From NCBI GenBank assembly GCA_030374765.1, contig JARGXX010000100.1, positions 1,302,001 to 1,366,000 on the forward strand: a stretch of DNA of 64,000 nucleotides, written 5' to 3'. Within the stretch, counting starts at the first letter, position 1. Every line of letters begins with the position of its first letter. Position numbers and translations under genes: made by a program. The notes under the pieces were generated by a model. That model searched no databases. It had not been told where the DNA came from and saw only the letters and a list, made by a program, of their open reading frames with translations. Shown here one piece after another: positions 10,501 to 20,687 of this stretch. This DNA is from Agarophyton chilense. Its lineage: Eukaryota > Rhodophyta > Florideophyceae > Gracilariales > Gracilariaceae.

Positions 10501-10801
10501 CAATACCTTTGTCGGCCAAGCATCCAGTGGACACCAAGTTGTATCCCAAACTCGGTAAAAGCAGCACAGTTGTGAGCCGTAGATTTGCATACCGGAAGGG
10601 AAGGAGCACATCTCCGCATCGAGTGCCTACCACTGTGGTGTTGTTGGCGAGCATAAGCGTCCTTCGGTCACAAGAGTGCAATGAAACAGGTATGAACGCC
10701 ATCTCCGAATGGAAGCAATGCGCAGTCGCACCACTATCAGCATAAGTGTTCAAATCCTCTGGGGGAACTATGGTGGTTTTGTAGACTGCTGCAACAGCGA
10801 T
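7529..10801 (-). pseudogene. Copia-A1 pol polyprotein (one nonsense mutation)
   Basis: The frame follows the gag UAA directly and has no ATG before the protease motif DSGAT, so it should be made by stop readthrough. Domains in order: protease (ADSGATAH), zinc-binding integrase N-end with intact HHCC (LWHRRLAHMNV...CRACRLGK), integrase core, an acidic linker, reverse transcriptase with YVDD, and Copia RNase H ending at ILTKPL. One TAG at 8384-8386 replaces a Trp codon (TGG in A2) just after the YVDD-containing palm, so the copy cannot make RNase H. The extreme C-terminus (DEEC) and stop extend into the LTR. It would catalyse reverse transcription and integration of the element in a cytoplasmic particle. 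Confidence 0.85.
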
Positions 10802-11821
10802 TTACACCCTTACAGACTTAGCAGATGACTTGGCACATCCACCACCTGCACCCACTTTCTTCGAATGAGACGAAAGTTTTTCTATGATGCTTTGCGGTAG
10901 GTGGTTGTCAGGGTTGTCCGGATTCATGAAACAGCGATCTTGAGTGTGTCCATCACGGTCGCAAAAGGTGCAATGGTGACCATTGCTACTGCCGGAACGA
11001 TCCAAAGAAATTGACTTCAGGGCCAGGGCAAGTGCACGAGCGGTAGAATCAAGGTCAGATTGGTCATTCGACTCATCGCCAAGGTTTCCTGAGACAGACT
11101 TGGTGCGTTCGGTGGTGTCAAAATGCCGACCGCCTTTGTTCTTGCCCCTCTTCTTCCGACGAGAGCTTCGCCTTGGTGGCTTCGTTGTCACTTGCTTTGC
11201 ATTATACTCATTGATGAGCGTAGTAGCAACATAATCCCATATGAGCTCAGCGATGTCCTTGGTGCGAAGAGCCGCAGCTGTGGTCTCCAAAGCGCAGTTG
11301 GGATCTATGGAAGCGAGCAACATCGGGGCCTTGTGAGATTCCGGTATAGCCGCATCTTTTCGCATACGCTCCAATTGAGAGAACAGAGCTGTGTACTGGT
11401 CCACGTAACTAGCCATATTCTGACCATTGTACGCCATGCGGAACAGCTGTGTTTGAACCACGATCCTAGAAACGGTACTGTTAGACGCATACCGTGCATC
11501 TAACAAACCTAGCATGCGCTGCGGGTTGTCATCGACATCCATAACCACGCGTAGTGGAGCATCGCCAAGAGCACAAATGATGATTCCACAAGCCTTTTCG
11601 CGCTTGGCCATGAGGAGAGCGGTGTCAACACCAGTGTCCGATGTTGATTCAGTAGTTGCTGAATATCCAGCATCCGATTCCACGACATTCCACACACCTT
11701 TAACACGGCATGCAGCACAAAGGCGATGGCGCCATAGGGCATAATCATCACCACGCCTTCCATGAAAACGAGGGATTTTCATCCCGGTAGTACTTTCGGA
11801 TTCCATCTCCGTGTCCGACAT
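10802..11821 (-). CDS. Copia-A1 Gag
   Basis: A 339-residue frame starts at an ATG (MSDTEMESES) and is intact. The N-terminal two thirds matches Copia-type Gag (LWRHRLCAACRVKGVWNVV, later an LxRMRKDAAIPESHKAPMLLAS region). A basic stretch (RRSSRRKKRGKNKGG) and a CCHC zinc knuckle (CTFCDRDGHTQDRC, C-x2-C-x4-H-x4-C) near the end would bind element RNA. It stops at TAA 10802-10804, in frame with pol. A2 has the same stop. It forms the particle shell. Confidence 0.85.
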   Translation of the reverse strand: MSDTEMESESTTGMKIPRFHGRRGDDYALWRHRLCAACRVKGVWNVVESDAGYSATTESTSDTGVDTALLMAKREKACGIIICALGDAPLRVVMDVDDNPQRMLGLLDARYASNSTVSRIVVQTQLFRMAYNGQNMASYVDQYTALFSQLERMRKDAAIPESHKAPMLLASIDPNCALETTAAALRTKDIAELIWDYVATTLINEYNAKQVTTKPPRRSSRRKKRGKNKGGRHFDTTERTKSVSGNLGDESNDQSDLDSTARALALALKSISLDRSGSSNGHHCTFCDRDGHTQDRCFMNPDNPDNHLPQSIIEKLSSHSKKVGAGGGCAKSSAKSVRV

Positions 11822-12717
11822 GTTTCAGTCTGTTATCCACGAAGCAGATAGAACGGAACCAATCGAAATTAATTAGTAGAGGGAAGCAGAGTGAGGGACT
11901 CAATGCTTTGGGACGTTTAAGAAAAAGGGCCACGAGCAGTGATGAATTCGTGGCCGAGCTTGCCCCAACGGAGTATCCCAACTCCAACGATCGACAGCGA
12001 GGACGACAGCGGAGACTTTTGACGTAACCTGCAACGCTCACCGAGACGCGTCTCGTATGCGATCACAAGCGGAGCTCGGGTGCTCCCACGCTTGGAGTAT
12101 GCTCACGGGCAGTGGCAGAAGGCGTACCCGGAACAGACAAACTTCTCGACTTCGGGTTGAAACTTCTTGATTGAACCTACCGAAGCTTTCTCGAGGTAGG
12201 CGGGCGCACTGGCTGGAGAGACTACCTCCGCTACCCTAAAGGATGATCCCCTGGATCTTGGTTACTCTCTCCAGGTGAGGTACGCTTTGGTTACCTACCG
12301 AACTCTGCGCACTTCAGAGTCCGGCGCTTTTAGTCCTACGAGGCGTCCCAAGGAGGGGTGTCGTCAAGATACACTTCCCCTAGTTGACCCAAGCTAGCCT
12401 CTTGCGGGAAAGTAGCGCGGTCGTGCGGTGTAGTACGGTTGCTCCTACACTTCCAAGCCCAATTCATCGACCTCCGTACTCTACGTACGGAGAGCAGGAT
12501 TTGGCAGACTTCCCGGTCTCGTGCCAAGGGGGTGCTAACAAACGCGATATGTTTTCGCCACCAAGGAGGAATTCCGCAGGGTACACGCCTGTCGCAAAAA
12601 AAAACAACTTCTTGAATCCAGATGAGCGTTAGTCGTAGATCGCGCACCTGTCGCAGTAGGGAATCTTCTTGAATCCATTTGAGTGTTAGAAGAGCGTGAC
12701 GTCTGGGAAGAGTCGAC
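11822..12717 (-). other. Copia-A1 untranslated leader
   Basis: About 0.9 kb lies between the primer site and gag. It includes a 57-bp imperfect tandem duplication (around 12586-12689; CCTGTCGCA and TTCTTGAATCCA both recur 57 bases apart). The same leader is present in A2 (28932-29829). No long frame is conserved in it. Confidence 0.6.
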
Positions 12718-12734
12718 GCTCTGGGCCCATAACC
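12718..12734 (-). promoter_or_regulatory. Copia-A1 primer-binding site (half tRNA-iMet)
   Basis: On the minus strand GGTTATGGGCCCAGAGC lies directly after the 5' LTR. It is complementary to the anticodon arm of eukaryotic initiator tRNA-Met (GCTGGGCCCATAACC region), the half-tRNA priming known from Drosophila copia. Confidence 0.8.
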
Positions 12735-13405
12735 TCACAAAGTGAGCGCAGGTTGTGAAAAGGGAAAGGAAAAGAAAGAAATAGACGAGAAGGAAACGAA
12801 AGTAAAAGAAGGAAAACAAATGAAGGTAGTCAGCCTTGACAACTTACTATGGTCGCCGGCGACCGTCGTTGACAACTATAACTACCTTGCACGCACTTCC
12901 ACCGCCGGTGCTGACCGTCGGCGGGTCACCCTTGTCTCACAGCTTTCCACCGTGCGACGAGGAGTTGCGCGCCAAAACAATTTAAAACATAAATCATAAC
13001 TAATAAAACCTCAAAAAATCATCCAAGTGGTGCGCCAATGTCAACCGCACCGCGCAGCCCAGATTCGGCTGTTACGGCCAAACCCAATATCCAGCCCCCA
13101 CTCGCACATTCTCTCCAACTGCATAGCCCGTGCTCATTCAGCTCTCTCGTCCAATCACATCGCTCCACTTGGGCCGAAGCCCCAACACGCCCCATTAGAA
13201 CCAGAACAGGTGTCCATACCACGTTGCATGAGGGCATTTGCAGTAGCCAATCAGATGGCCGTTTCACGTTGAGATTGAGATGAGGCGCATAAGCGTTTTC
13301 CACGGAGGGTGTCCAAAAATGCCCATGCTTAAATCCACTTTTGTTTTTCCACTATTTCCAAGCTTCCCAGGAGGTTGGAGTGGCTGTCGACCTAAATACT
13401 CAACA
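12735..13405 (-). repeat. Copia-A1 5' LTR (671 bp)
   Basis: It pairs with 6862-7534; the two differ by scattered substitutions, so the insertion is not brand new. It holds the element's promoter, but I see no confident TATA box. Its outer end abuts the truncated G1 Gypsy LTR. Confidence 0.9.
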
Positions 13406-13672
13406 TACTTGGCTCGAGTGACGCTTCTCCCTTAGAGTACGGTAGGAACCGTTAGGATACTAAATAACCCCCTTTGGTATATTAGTTCCACCCTTTGGTC
13501 TTCAAGCCATCGTTTCCGTAGCTCCAACCTGTAGGACTACGCAGTAAACGCTAGCCCATTGCACCAAGTACTCTGGGAGTGTTTTCGTCAAGGATTCGAA
13601 CCTTAAAACCCGCTCTACCACGCTAACACCGGTCGAGACCCGTGCGCTGACTTAACCCGTCATTGCCTTTCA
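13406..13672 (+). repeat. G1 5' LTR, truncated at its left end
   Basis: Matches 23000-23263 from CTTGGCTCGAGTGACGC onward. The minus strand of this LTR carries a Pol III A-box-like TGGTAGAGCGG (13610-13620) and a perfect B-box GGTTCGAATCC (13592-13602). After it, TGGTGTCCCAACTTGG (13676-13691) is the likely primer-binding site, of unidentified tRNA. Confidence 0.7.
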
Positions 13673-13871
13673 TTTTGGTGTCCCAACTTGGAAACCTCAA
13701 GGAATAATTGAACGGACCACCGGAACGAAGAATTATCCGGATTCTAACCTTTGGTTTAATTCCCCAACGGACCAGAAGTACAGAAGCAACCGCCATTATG
13801 CAGGAAACACACCGCACCGACCAGACCATAGGACCCCTACGGCAGGACGAAGTGAAACTACCACGCGGGCG

Positions 13872-15988
13872 ATGTCGTCTGACCCTCAGGTTGATACCGC
13901 TAGCCACCGCAGGAGCACGAGGAGCCAGCCGCGAGAAGTACTGACCTCACTGGATAACCCTGAAAAGATTCGCCGAGAACCCACGGTGGCAGCGCGTTTA
14001 CGAGAATGCCTCACCAGGGCCACCTCTAGGCTCGGGACACCTCAAGGAGAAACCCACCAGACCGAAAGAATGAGAGAAAACATGCCCGCAGGGCTTGCCG
14101 AACTTCTCTGGCCCCGTCTCCGTGAGCTCTGCTCAACCCACGTGGATTCCATTATGGACGTACGAATCGCTACGGCGATCGCTGACCATACGAATTAGCT
14201 CATCGCGCGAATCGTCCCTAAGCTATGGGAGTCTGACTTATTCATAGACTCCCTCCTACAGGCCATTTAAGGAGCCGTCACTCATCAGGCAGGCAATTTG
14301 GTCCCTAGGGCCACCCCACCAAAAATTAACCATCCGGTCTCCATATGGCAACCCCCCACCGAACCCCCAGGAGCGGCGGAATTATCCGTCCCTCGCCGGG
14401 AATACCATCAGGAAAACCCCATGGTGGGCCAATCTAGGAGCAGAAGAGAAGCTTCGCTTCTAGATGAGAGACAGGTTGCCCATGAGGAGAATCCAAGGGA
14501 GGGACAAGCGAAGAGCAGAAGAGAAGCTCCGCGTCTATAAGAGAGACTGCTTGCCCCACTCGACGGATTATATGAAGTACAGCCATCTCAAGGCTCCATC
14601 GGATCTGATAGAGAGATCGATTTTTAGGTCTCTACTCCGCTGGAAAGAAAAGAAGCAACTGTAGGAGAAAGAAAAGAGACCATTCGGACACGAGCGATTC
14701 CGAATCGGCCTCAACCGAAGCGACCGACTCGGAAGTGGATAAGGCTGCCGTTAGAGGCCTGAGACCACTGACAACCATCAACGAACTTTCTCTTAAGGTT
14801 CTAGACTACCGGAATTACTGGCTGGCTGACAGGTCCGCGAATTATTCTGGTTCGGTGGCTCGCAGAATCGCCAAATAAGCCAAACGGATGCAATTAACCA
14901 TTACGGACAAGTTCTTGGGTTCCGATCCCATTGCTGTCCTTAGGTTTCTCAGTTTGTTCCGTACAGCTTGCGATCAGGACAGTGTCCACGAGGGCACTGC
15001 TCTGTAGCTTTCCCAATTCTTCCTTACGGGACAGCCGCGTGACCGAGTGGTTTCAAAGATATCTGGCACAACTGACCTCGTGGATGCTCAAGACCGTGAG
15101 CTCCTCAAGCCATACCATCAGGTTGTTCATTACCTCTTGGAAACTTAAGCCACGGATGACGTTATAATGGATGCCCACCAAGAAGTAATATCCTTTAAAC
15201 AGAGCTCCAACATGACCAAATCGGCTTTCGCAGACGACCTATGGAAGAAGGCTTACCGATGTGGAAACGTGTTCTCCGAAGGACGGCTTAAACGTCACTT
15301 CATCACGGGATTGCTCCCTGCCATTCGGAACCATGTGCGCAATTACCACACGGAAAACCCACAATACTCCTTCCGAAGGCTCGTTACCTACGCCGAGGGT
15401 TATGGTAAAACCTACAGGACCTCCAGGCGCAACGCTGATATAACCAGAGGACACGCAACTCCATTGCGTACACCCAACCAAGCCCATTTGGTTCGCTTAA
15501 CGGAGTCGTACATGGAGGCATCACACCATTACGCCAATTCGGGAGATGTCCCCGCAGTCAATTTCAGTTCTACTCCGTCTGGGCCCCCATTATATAACTT
15601 CAAGGGAACTACAGCGACCACTGGACCACTCACATCCAATTATTCTCCCTTTCCGCCTCGCAAGGACGTTTTTGTTCGCTCCCTAAGGGCTTGCTTCCTC
15701 TGCCTTTCCGTGACCCAACCTTGTGACTGTACGAAATACCTGCCTGAGGACTCACGCAAAAACCTCCTGGCCCAAAGGGAAGAGAATTACTGGGTGCGGA
15801 GATCCGAAGAAATGTATAACAGGGCACAGCAAAGAACCACAGGGATCCCTGGAAGCTCACGCAATGCCACGCCGCCGGATAATCCGATCGAAGCCCTACA
15901 GGTTCACGCCATTGTAGATCCTACGGACGACCCAGTGGAAGAACCCTATCCTCAGGAAGAAACGGGAACCCCATCGGAGAACTCCTAG
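13872..15988 (+). pseudogene. G1 gag (broken)
   Basis: The N-terminal part reads in one frame (13872-14540) and the main part in another (about 14590-15988), with several stops. The core shows a Gypsy Gag pattern: FLSLFRTACDQDSVHEGTAL, then LSQFFLTGQPRDRVVSK. A Ser/Glu-rich stretch precedes it. The end has a degenerate Cys cluster (CFLCLSVTQPCDC) where a zinc knuckle would sit. A 75-bp direct repeat (GAGCAGAAGAGAAGCT at about 14440 and 14515) lies in the N-terminal part. Confidence 0.65.
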
Positions 15989-16164
15989 AGGGACGACGCG
16001 AGGCAAATCCTACCTCTTTAAGCCCCTGCCTCAACCAAGTGGACGACCATGAGCCAAAGAGCTCCTAACCCTCCAATACGAACCACCCGCAATGGACCAT
16101 TCAGGATGAACTACAACTAAAACACAGTAAAACCCCATTCTGTATCCTCAGGAAAGAGAACTAT

Positions 16165-16820
16165 GAACATCGAGTAACCGTAGGACTTCGTTCCAACAAT
16201 GCTCGAGTGACCATAGCTGTATTGGACACAGACGCTGGTCCCAACTTGGTCCATCCTAAACTGCTGCCACTGGGTTGGCAAGATTTCGTCTATGCAAGGA
16301 AGACCCCAAGGATAACCGATGCATCACGTAGACCAATGGACATTATAGGGATAGTACCACTTTACCTCCGGGTAGGACAAGTCAAAGTCCGCACTTGGTT
16401 TTTCGTATGTCCTAGCTTGGGCGCTGAGGCAATCCTAGGGACCTCCTTTCTCGATCGATACATTAAGGCCATTTATCCAGGCCTTAGGAAAGTTGCGTTC
16501 TACCGCGCACCTTCCATTTCTATAACTGGTTTCGCCCTAGGGCCGGAAGCGGACTTCAAACGAGCGGTTGTCTCCGAAAACACGAAGTCCAATAAGGTTT
16601 GTTTGTCAAAGGCCATAACGATACCGCCGATGACCCAAATTGCTGTCTCAGTCCATTCCCGTCCTCAGGTCTCGTAACGATTCAGAACCATTTGAAAACG
16701 GTTCTGAAGCAACCTACCCTGATGGCCAATGGAGTAATGGACATCCACCCCAACAGGTCCTTTTTGGTCACAATCAGCAACTTCCGAGATAAACCCGTGC
16801 GGGTACCTAAGGTACAGTGA
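16165..16820 (+). pseudogene. G1 aspartic protease and linker
   Basis: The frame shows the retropepsin pattern VLDTDAGPNLVH followed by ILGTSFLDRY. The active-site triad DTG has become DTD, so the enzyme is probably dead. A linker typical of Gypsy Pol (SNFRDKPVRVPKV, in the next frame at about 16760-16818) leads to reverse transcriptase. It would have cut the Gag-Pol precursor. Confidence 0.65.
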
Positions 16821-16990
16821 TTGGTATCACTCTACCCGTACCCGTGGCCTTTATGGAAGCCTAAATGGGTAACCTTGCAACGCCATCTGCCGACGAGGAC
16901 GGTGACCCTTGAGAGGAGACAATCGCCATCGGCGCAGAATTCGAATCCTATAGGCCCCAGGTACTTGATATTCTCAGTGAATACCATCCC

Positions 16991-18577
16991 ATGCGGTCAG
17001 CTAGATTGGGCACAATCAGAGCCACTACACACCGCATTGACCTTCAGGATGACGCTAAACCACAGTTCCAGCACCCATACCGTACCGGCCTTAAAGGTAG
17101 GGAAATTGTCGCCGACCAGATGGAAAAGATGCGCAAAGCTCAAGTCATAGAGCCGGCGCCTACAAACCAATCCGAATGGGCAAGTCTCCTTGTCTTAGTG
17201 AAGAAGAAAGATGGCTCGGTCAGGTTCTGTGTCGACCAAAGGAAGCTGAACGCAGTAACCAAGAGGGACTCATACCCGATACCCCGCATGGACGACTGTC
17301 TGGATTCTTTAGGCGAAGCTGCCGTATTTACCACACTAGACGCTAACTCTGGTTACTGGCTAATCCCTTTGGCCGAAGATGCTAGAGCGCTGACAACCTT
17401 TACCGCCCATGAAGGTCTGTTCAGATTTACTCGCATTCTCTTTGGTTTTAAGAGTTGACCAGCCACTTTCCAACGGGTAATAGAAATTATACTGTCCAGA
17501 GTTAAATGGAAGTTCGTCCTGTTCTATGTGGATGTCTTCATAATCTTCTCATGGTCCGTAAAGGAACACTTTCGCCACGTAAAGAAGGTGCTAACAATCC
17601 TACAGAACTCTGGAGTGACACCTAAACTCCGCACATGCGCTTTCTACCCGGTTTCAGTGGACTATCTCGGTCACGTCTTCCTCCGAAGAAAGCTAAAGGT
17701 GGCCAAACGGACAACGAATGCGATTCGCCAGGCCAAGCCTCCTAGGACCCACACGGAACTACGATCCTTCGTGGGCTTGTGCGACGTTTACCGACGGTTC
17801 GTCCAAGGGTTTTCCAAGATCTCGGCCCCTCTCAACGCGATGCCGAGGAAGGAAACACCTTTGGAGTTCGAAGCCCTTACGGACGACCAGTACGAGGCAT
17901 TTCAGACCCTAAAGGACAAATTGCTGAACCCACCCAAATTGGCTTTACTAAAGCCCAATAGGGCTTTCGTCCTAGACACAGATGCCTCTGATGTCCAAGT
18001 GGGTTATGCACTGCTACAAGCACAGGAGTCACAGAAGGACTATCGATCTATTGGCTACTGGAGCAGAACGCTCACCAGCGCGGAGCGAAACTACAGTACG
18101 ACAGAAAAGGAATGTCTAGCCATCGTATAGTCCGTATTGACACTCCGTCCGTACCTAGAGGGTACCATGTTTACCATTAGGAGAGACCATGATTTACTCC
18201 CCTGGTTACTCAATACGACCGATGCATCAAGTCACCTCGCTAGGTGGCGCCTCAGGCTGACAGAATATGACTACGAGATAACCTATAGGCCGGGAATCAA
18301 GCACCAGGCAGCAGATGCTCTGTCGCGAATCATTACTGACGGCATTTATGACACTCCACTGGGCGACCTCAGTCCTACCCCCTTTACAGATGATGGAACT
18401 CAAGACTATACGGAAACATATGATCTTATGAGTAAGGTGCAGTCGGAGGATCCTGAGGCAAAGAAGAACGAAGTATACTTATTGGACTGGGAGAAAGTAC
18501 CGCCCAATTCGGCACCATCTCAGGTTAATGCGATAGCACCGGAGGAAAAAGAACTCCTCCCTATAACTATTGAGTAA
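16991..18577 (+). pseudogene. G1 reverse transcriptase and RNase H
   Basis: Clear Gypsy reverse-transcriptase motifs: VKKKDGSVRFCVDQRKLN, TTLDANSGYW, a stop at 17456-17458, then FYVDVFIIF where YVDD/YLDD is expected, so the second catalytic Asp is lost. The connection domain and RNase H follow (FVLDTDASDVQVGYAL, NYSTTEKECLAIV, stop, RPGIKHQAADALSR). Two stops break it. Confidence 0.75.
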
Positions 18578-18586
18578 ATCCTACAG

Positions 18587-20344
18587 GTGCAGGTCGAGGA
18601 CGGGTGCTGCAAGGAAACAGCCCAATTGGTAGGAACCTTAGGATGCCTGTTCGACTATGACCAATTTGGACTACTATGTCGCCGCTCACCGCTGGATGGT
18701 GCACTCCAACGGGTAACAACAACTTCGCTAAGGGCGCGATTCCTATACGTCGCACATTTCCCCCGCTTGGCTGGTCATCCTGGAGGCCGACGAATGTACC
18801 AGACCCTAAGGAAGTTCTTCTACTGGCCACTAATGGCGCATGACCTATGGCAAACCGCACGGAACTCTGCATCGTGCGCACAGATCCAAGGGTCTCGCGC
18901 CAAGCATCAGGCCAAACTGAAGCCCTTCCCCGCCTCAGGTCCAATGGTATTTGTCGCAATGGATATACTTGGGCCTTTACCTAAGTCGTCCCATGGGAAA
19001 AGGTTTGTTTGGGATATAACCGAAAGGTTTACCAAACTTACCCGAGCCCTACCCCTAGGAAAGACAACGGCCACGGATGGCGCCACGGCCTTCTTGTCCT
19101 ACTGGGTATATCCAGATGGCATGCCACTCTACCTCCTTACGGATAACGGCAGCCAGTTTGTATACAAATTCTTCTCGCATGTCGGTGCTACCTTAGGTAT
19201 CAAACATGTGACCACCACGGCGTACCACCCGTAAACCAATGGCCAAGCCGAGCGCTTCAACCGCTCTCTTCTGTACCGATTGGTGCACTACGTTTCGGAG
19301 CACCAATTGGACTGGGACGACTACGTTGAGCCATTGGTTTATGCCTACAACACACAGGTGCAGGATTCCACAGGGACAACGCCTTTTGACTTACCGCTAG
19401 CGAGAGCGCCGCCGCCGATAGCTGTTGACCTTCAGGAGTCTATCATACCCGAGGAAATAACTAAAGGGATGCCTTCTACCCAGGCGAAGCGCTACTCGCG
19501 CCGACGCGTTGACCTCATTCTCCAATCGTCCAGAACTGTGCTACCCAAAGCCCAACGGCGCTACAAGTTCAATTTCGACACAGCCGTTTGCAACACACTG
19601 ACATTTGGAATTGGAGACCAGGTTTACTTGGACCGGCCACAGAAGAACAGTGGAGAACTTGGGGAAACTACGCGGAGGCTCTTACCCCGCTCTACGGGAC
19701 CATACAAAGTCGTTAAGGCCAATGAACACACCATCACGTTGTTCATCGACGGCCTACAGGACACGGTGTCTATTGACCACGTGAAACGAGCTTCCAGTTC
19801 CTCCGGACCACCAAAGTCCCAGCCCTCTGGCCCAACGGAAGCACCACGACCTCAGGTCGACGCTCAATCCTCAACACCCCCTAAGGCAGTTCCCGAGGAC
19901 TCGTCTAGCCCCACAGACACGATGGTCAATGCCAAGTACTATGGCCCATCGCTCCTGACCGACTCCGATGGATTCGCCCCTCTGGACCACACTCTCATTC
20001 CGGAGGATGAACACTAACCGGAATATGTGATTGAGCACATCGTCTCCGTCGGTTGGGGAGAAGATGGAACTATGCGCTACAGCGTCCGTCGGTTCGGCTA
20101 CACACCTGAGGAATATAGTTGGCCAGAGCTTCAAACCATTCCGGCTAATTTTATCGCCCGCTATTGGCGCAGATTCAGCCACTCGGAGCCCGGCCTTCAG
20201 GAGCGGGCAACCATTGGTCTGTATAATACCCAAACGCCATCAAACGGCCTCCTGACCCGACGGTTCGCCGGAACACGACGGTTCGTCGTAGCTACTGCAT
20301 CAGGGAACAAGGTCAGTCTTTTGGAGACACCTGAGGAAGACTAG
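18587..20344 (+). pseudogene. G1 integrase with chromodomain-like tail
   Basis: The N-terminal HHCC zinc finger is degenerate (HFPRLAGH...SASCAQ; one Cys is replaced by Ser). The core has MDILGPLP, LLTDNGSQF and, after a stop in the conserved YHPQTNG motif, AERFNR, the three catalytic acidic positions. After a further TAA (20015-20017) the same frame gives a chromodomain-like module (YVIEHIVSV...YSVRRFGYTPEEYSWPEL), about residues 1-50 of that segment. In chromoviruses this module guides integration to marked chromatin. Confidence 0.7.
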
Positions 20345-20687
20345 AGACGCTCTCAAGATTGGATGCCATTCCGGGGCACGCACATTTGAGATACAAGAAA
20401 GACCTTGTGAAAGCACAAGAACTACTGTATTTAACTTTTTCGAGCAACTAACAGAAACCTAGCAGCCCTCTTCATGACCTCAAGGTTTGGAGAAGCGCTC
20501 CAAGAACCAACAGGACTCACTGGGCCGGCGCAGGCGTAACTCCGTCGTCCTCATTGGAAGCTGCAGGAGCGAAAACGGGACTAGGGTCACCCGAGGAGCC
20601 AACTGGACCATTAGAACCGGCCATAACGAGCCGAGCACGTTTCTGTGGCGGGGATTCTCCTGAAGAACTACTGTCACCATCGGAAAC

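Larger units (their letters stand above)
6862..13405 (-). mobile_element. Copia-A1, complete Ty1/Copia-type LTR retrotransposon
   Basis: The element has two LTRs of about 672 bp, a primer-binding site, gag and pol in the usual Copia order (protease, integrase, reverse transcriptase, RNase H), all on the minus strand. Its sister copy A2 lies at 28243-34790 on the opposite strand. LTRs start TGTTGAG. No clear target-site duplication is visible: the bases outside the two ends (before 6862 and after 13405) differ, so one flank has been rearranged. The right flank is a truncated Gypsy LTR. Confidence 0.9.

Noticed and set aside
10983-11503. Plus-strand ORFs opposite Copia-A1 gag and pol
   Set aside because: They are antisense shadows of conserved element genes and recur, as expected, in the matching parts of A2.
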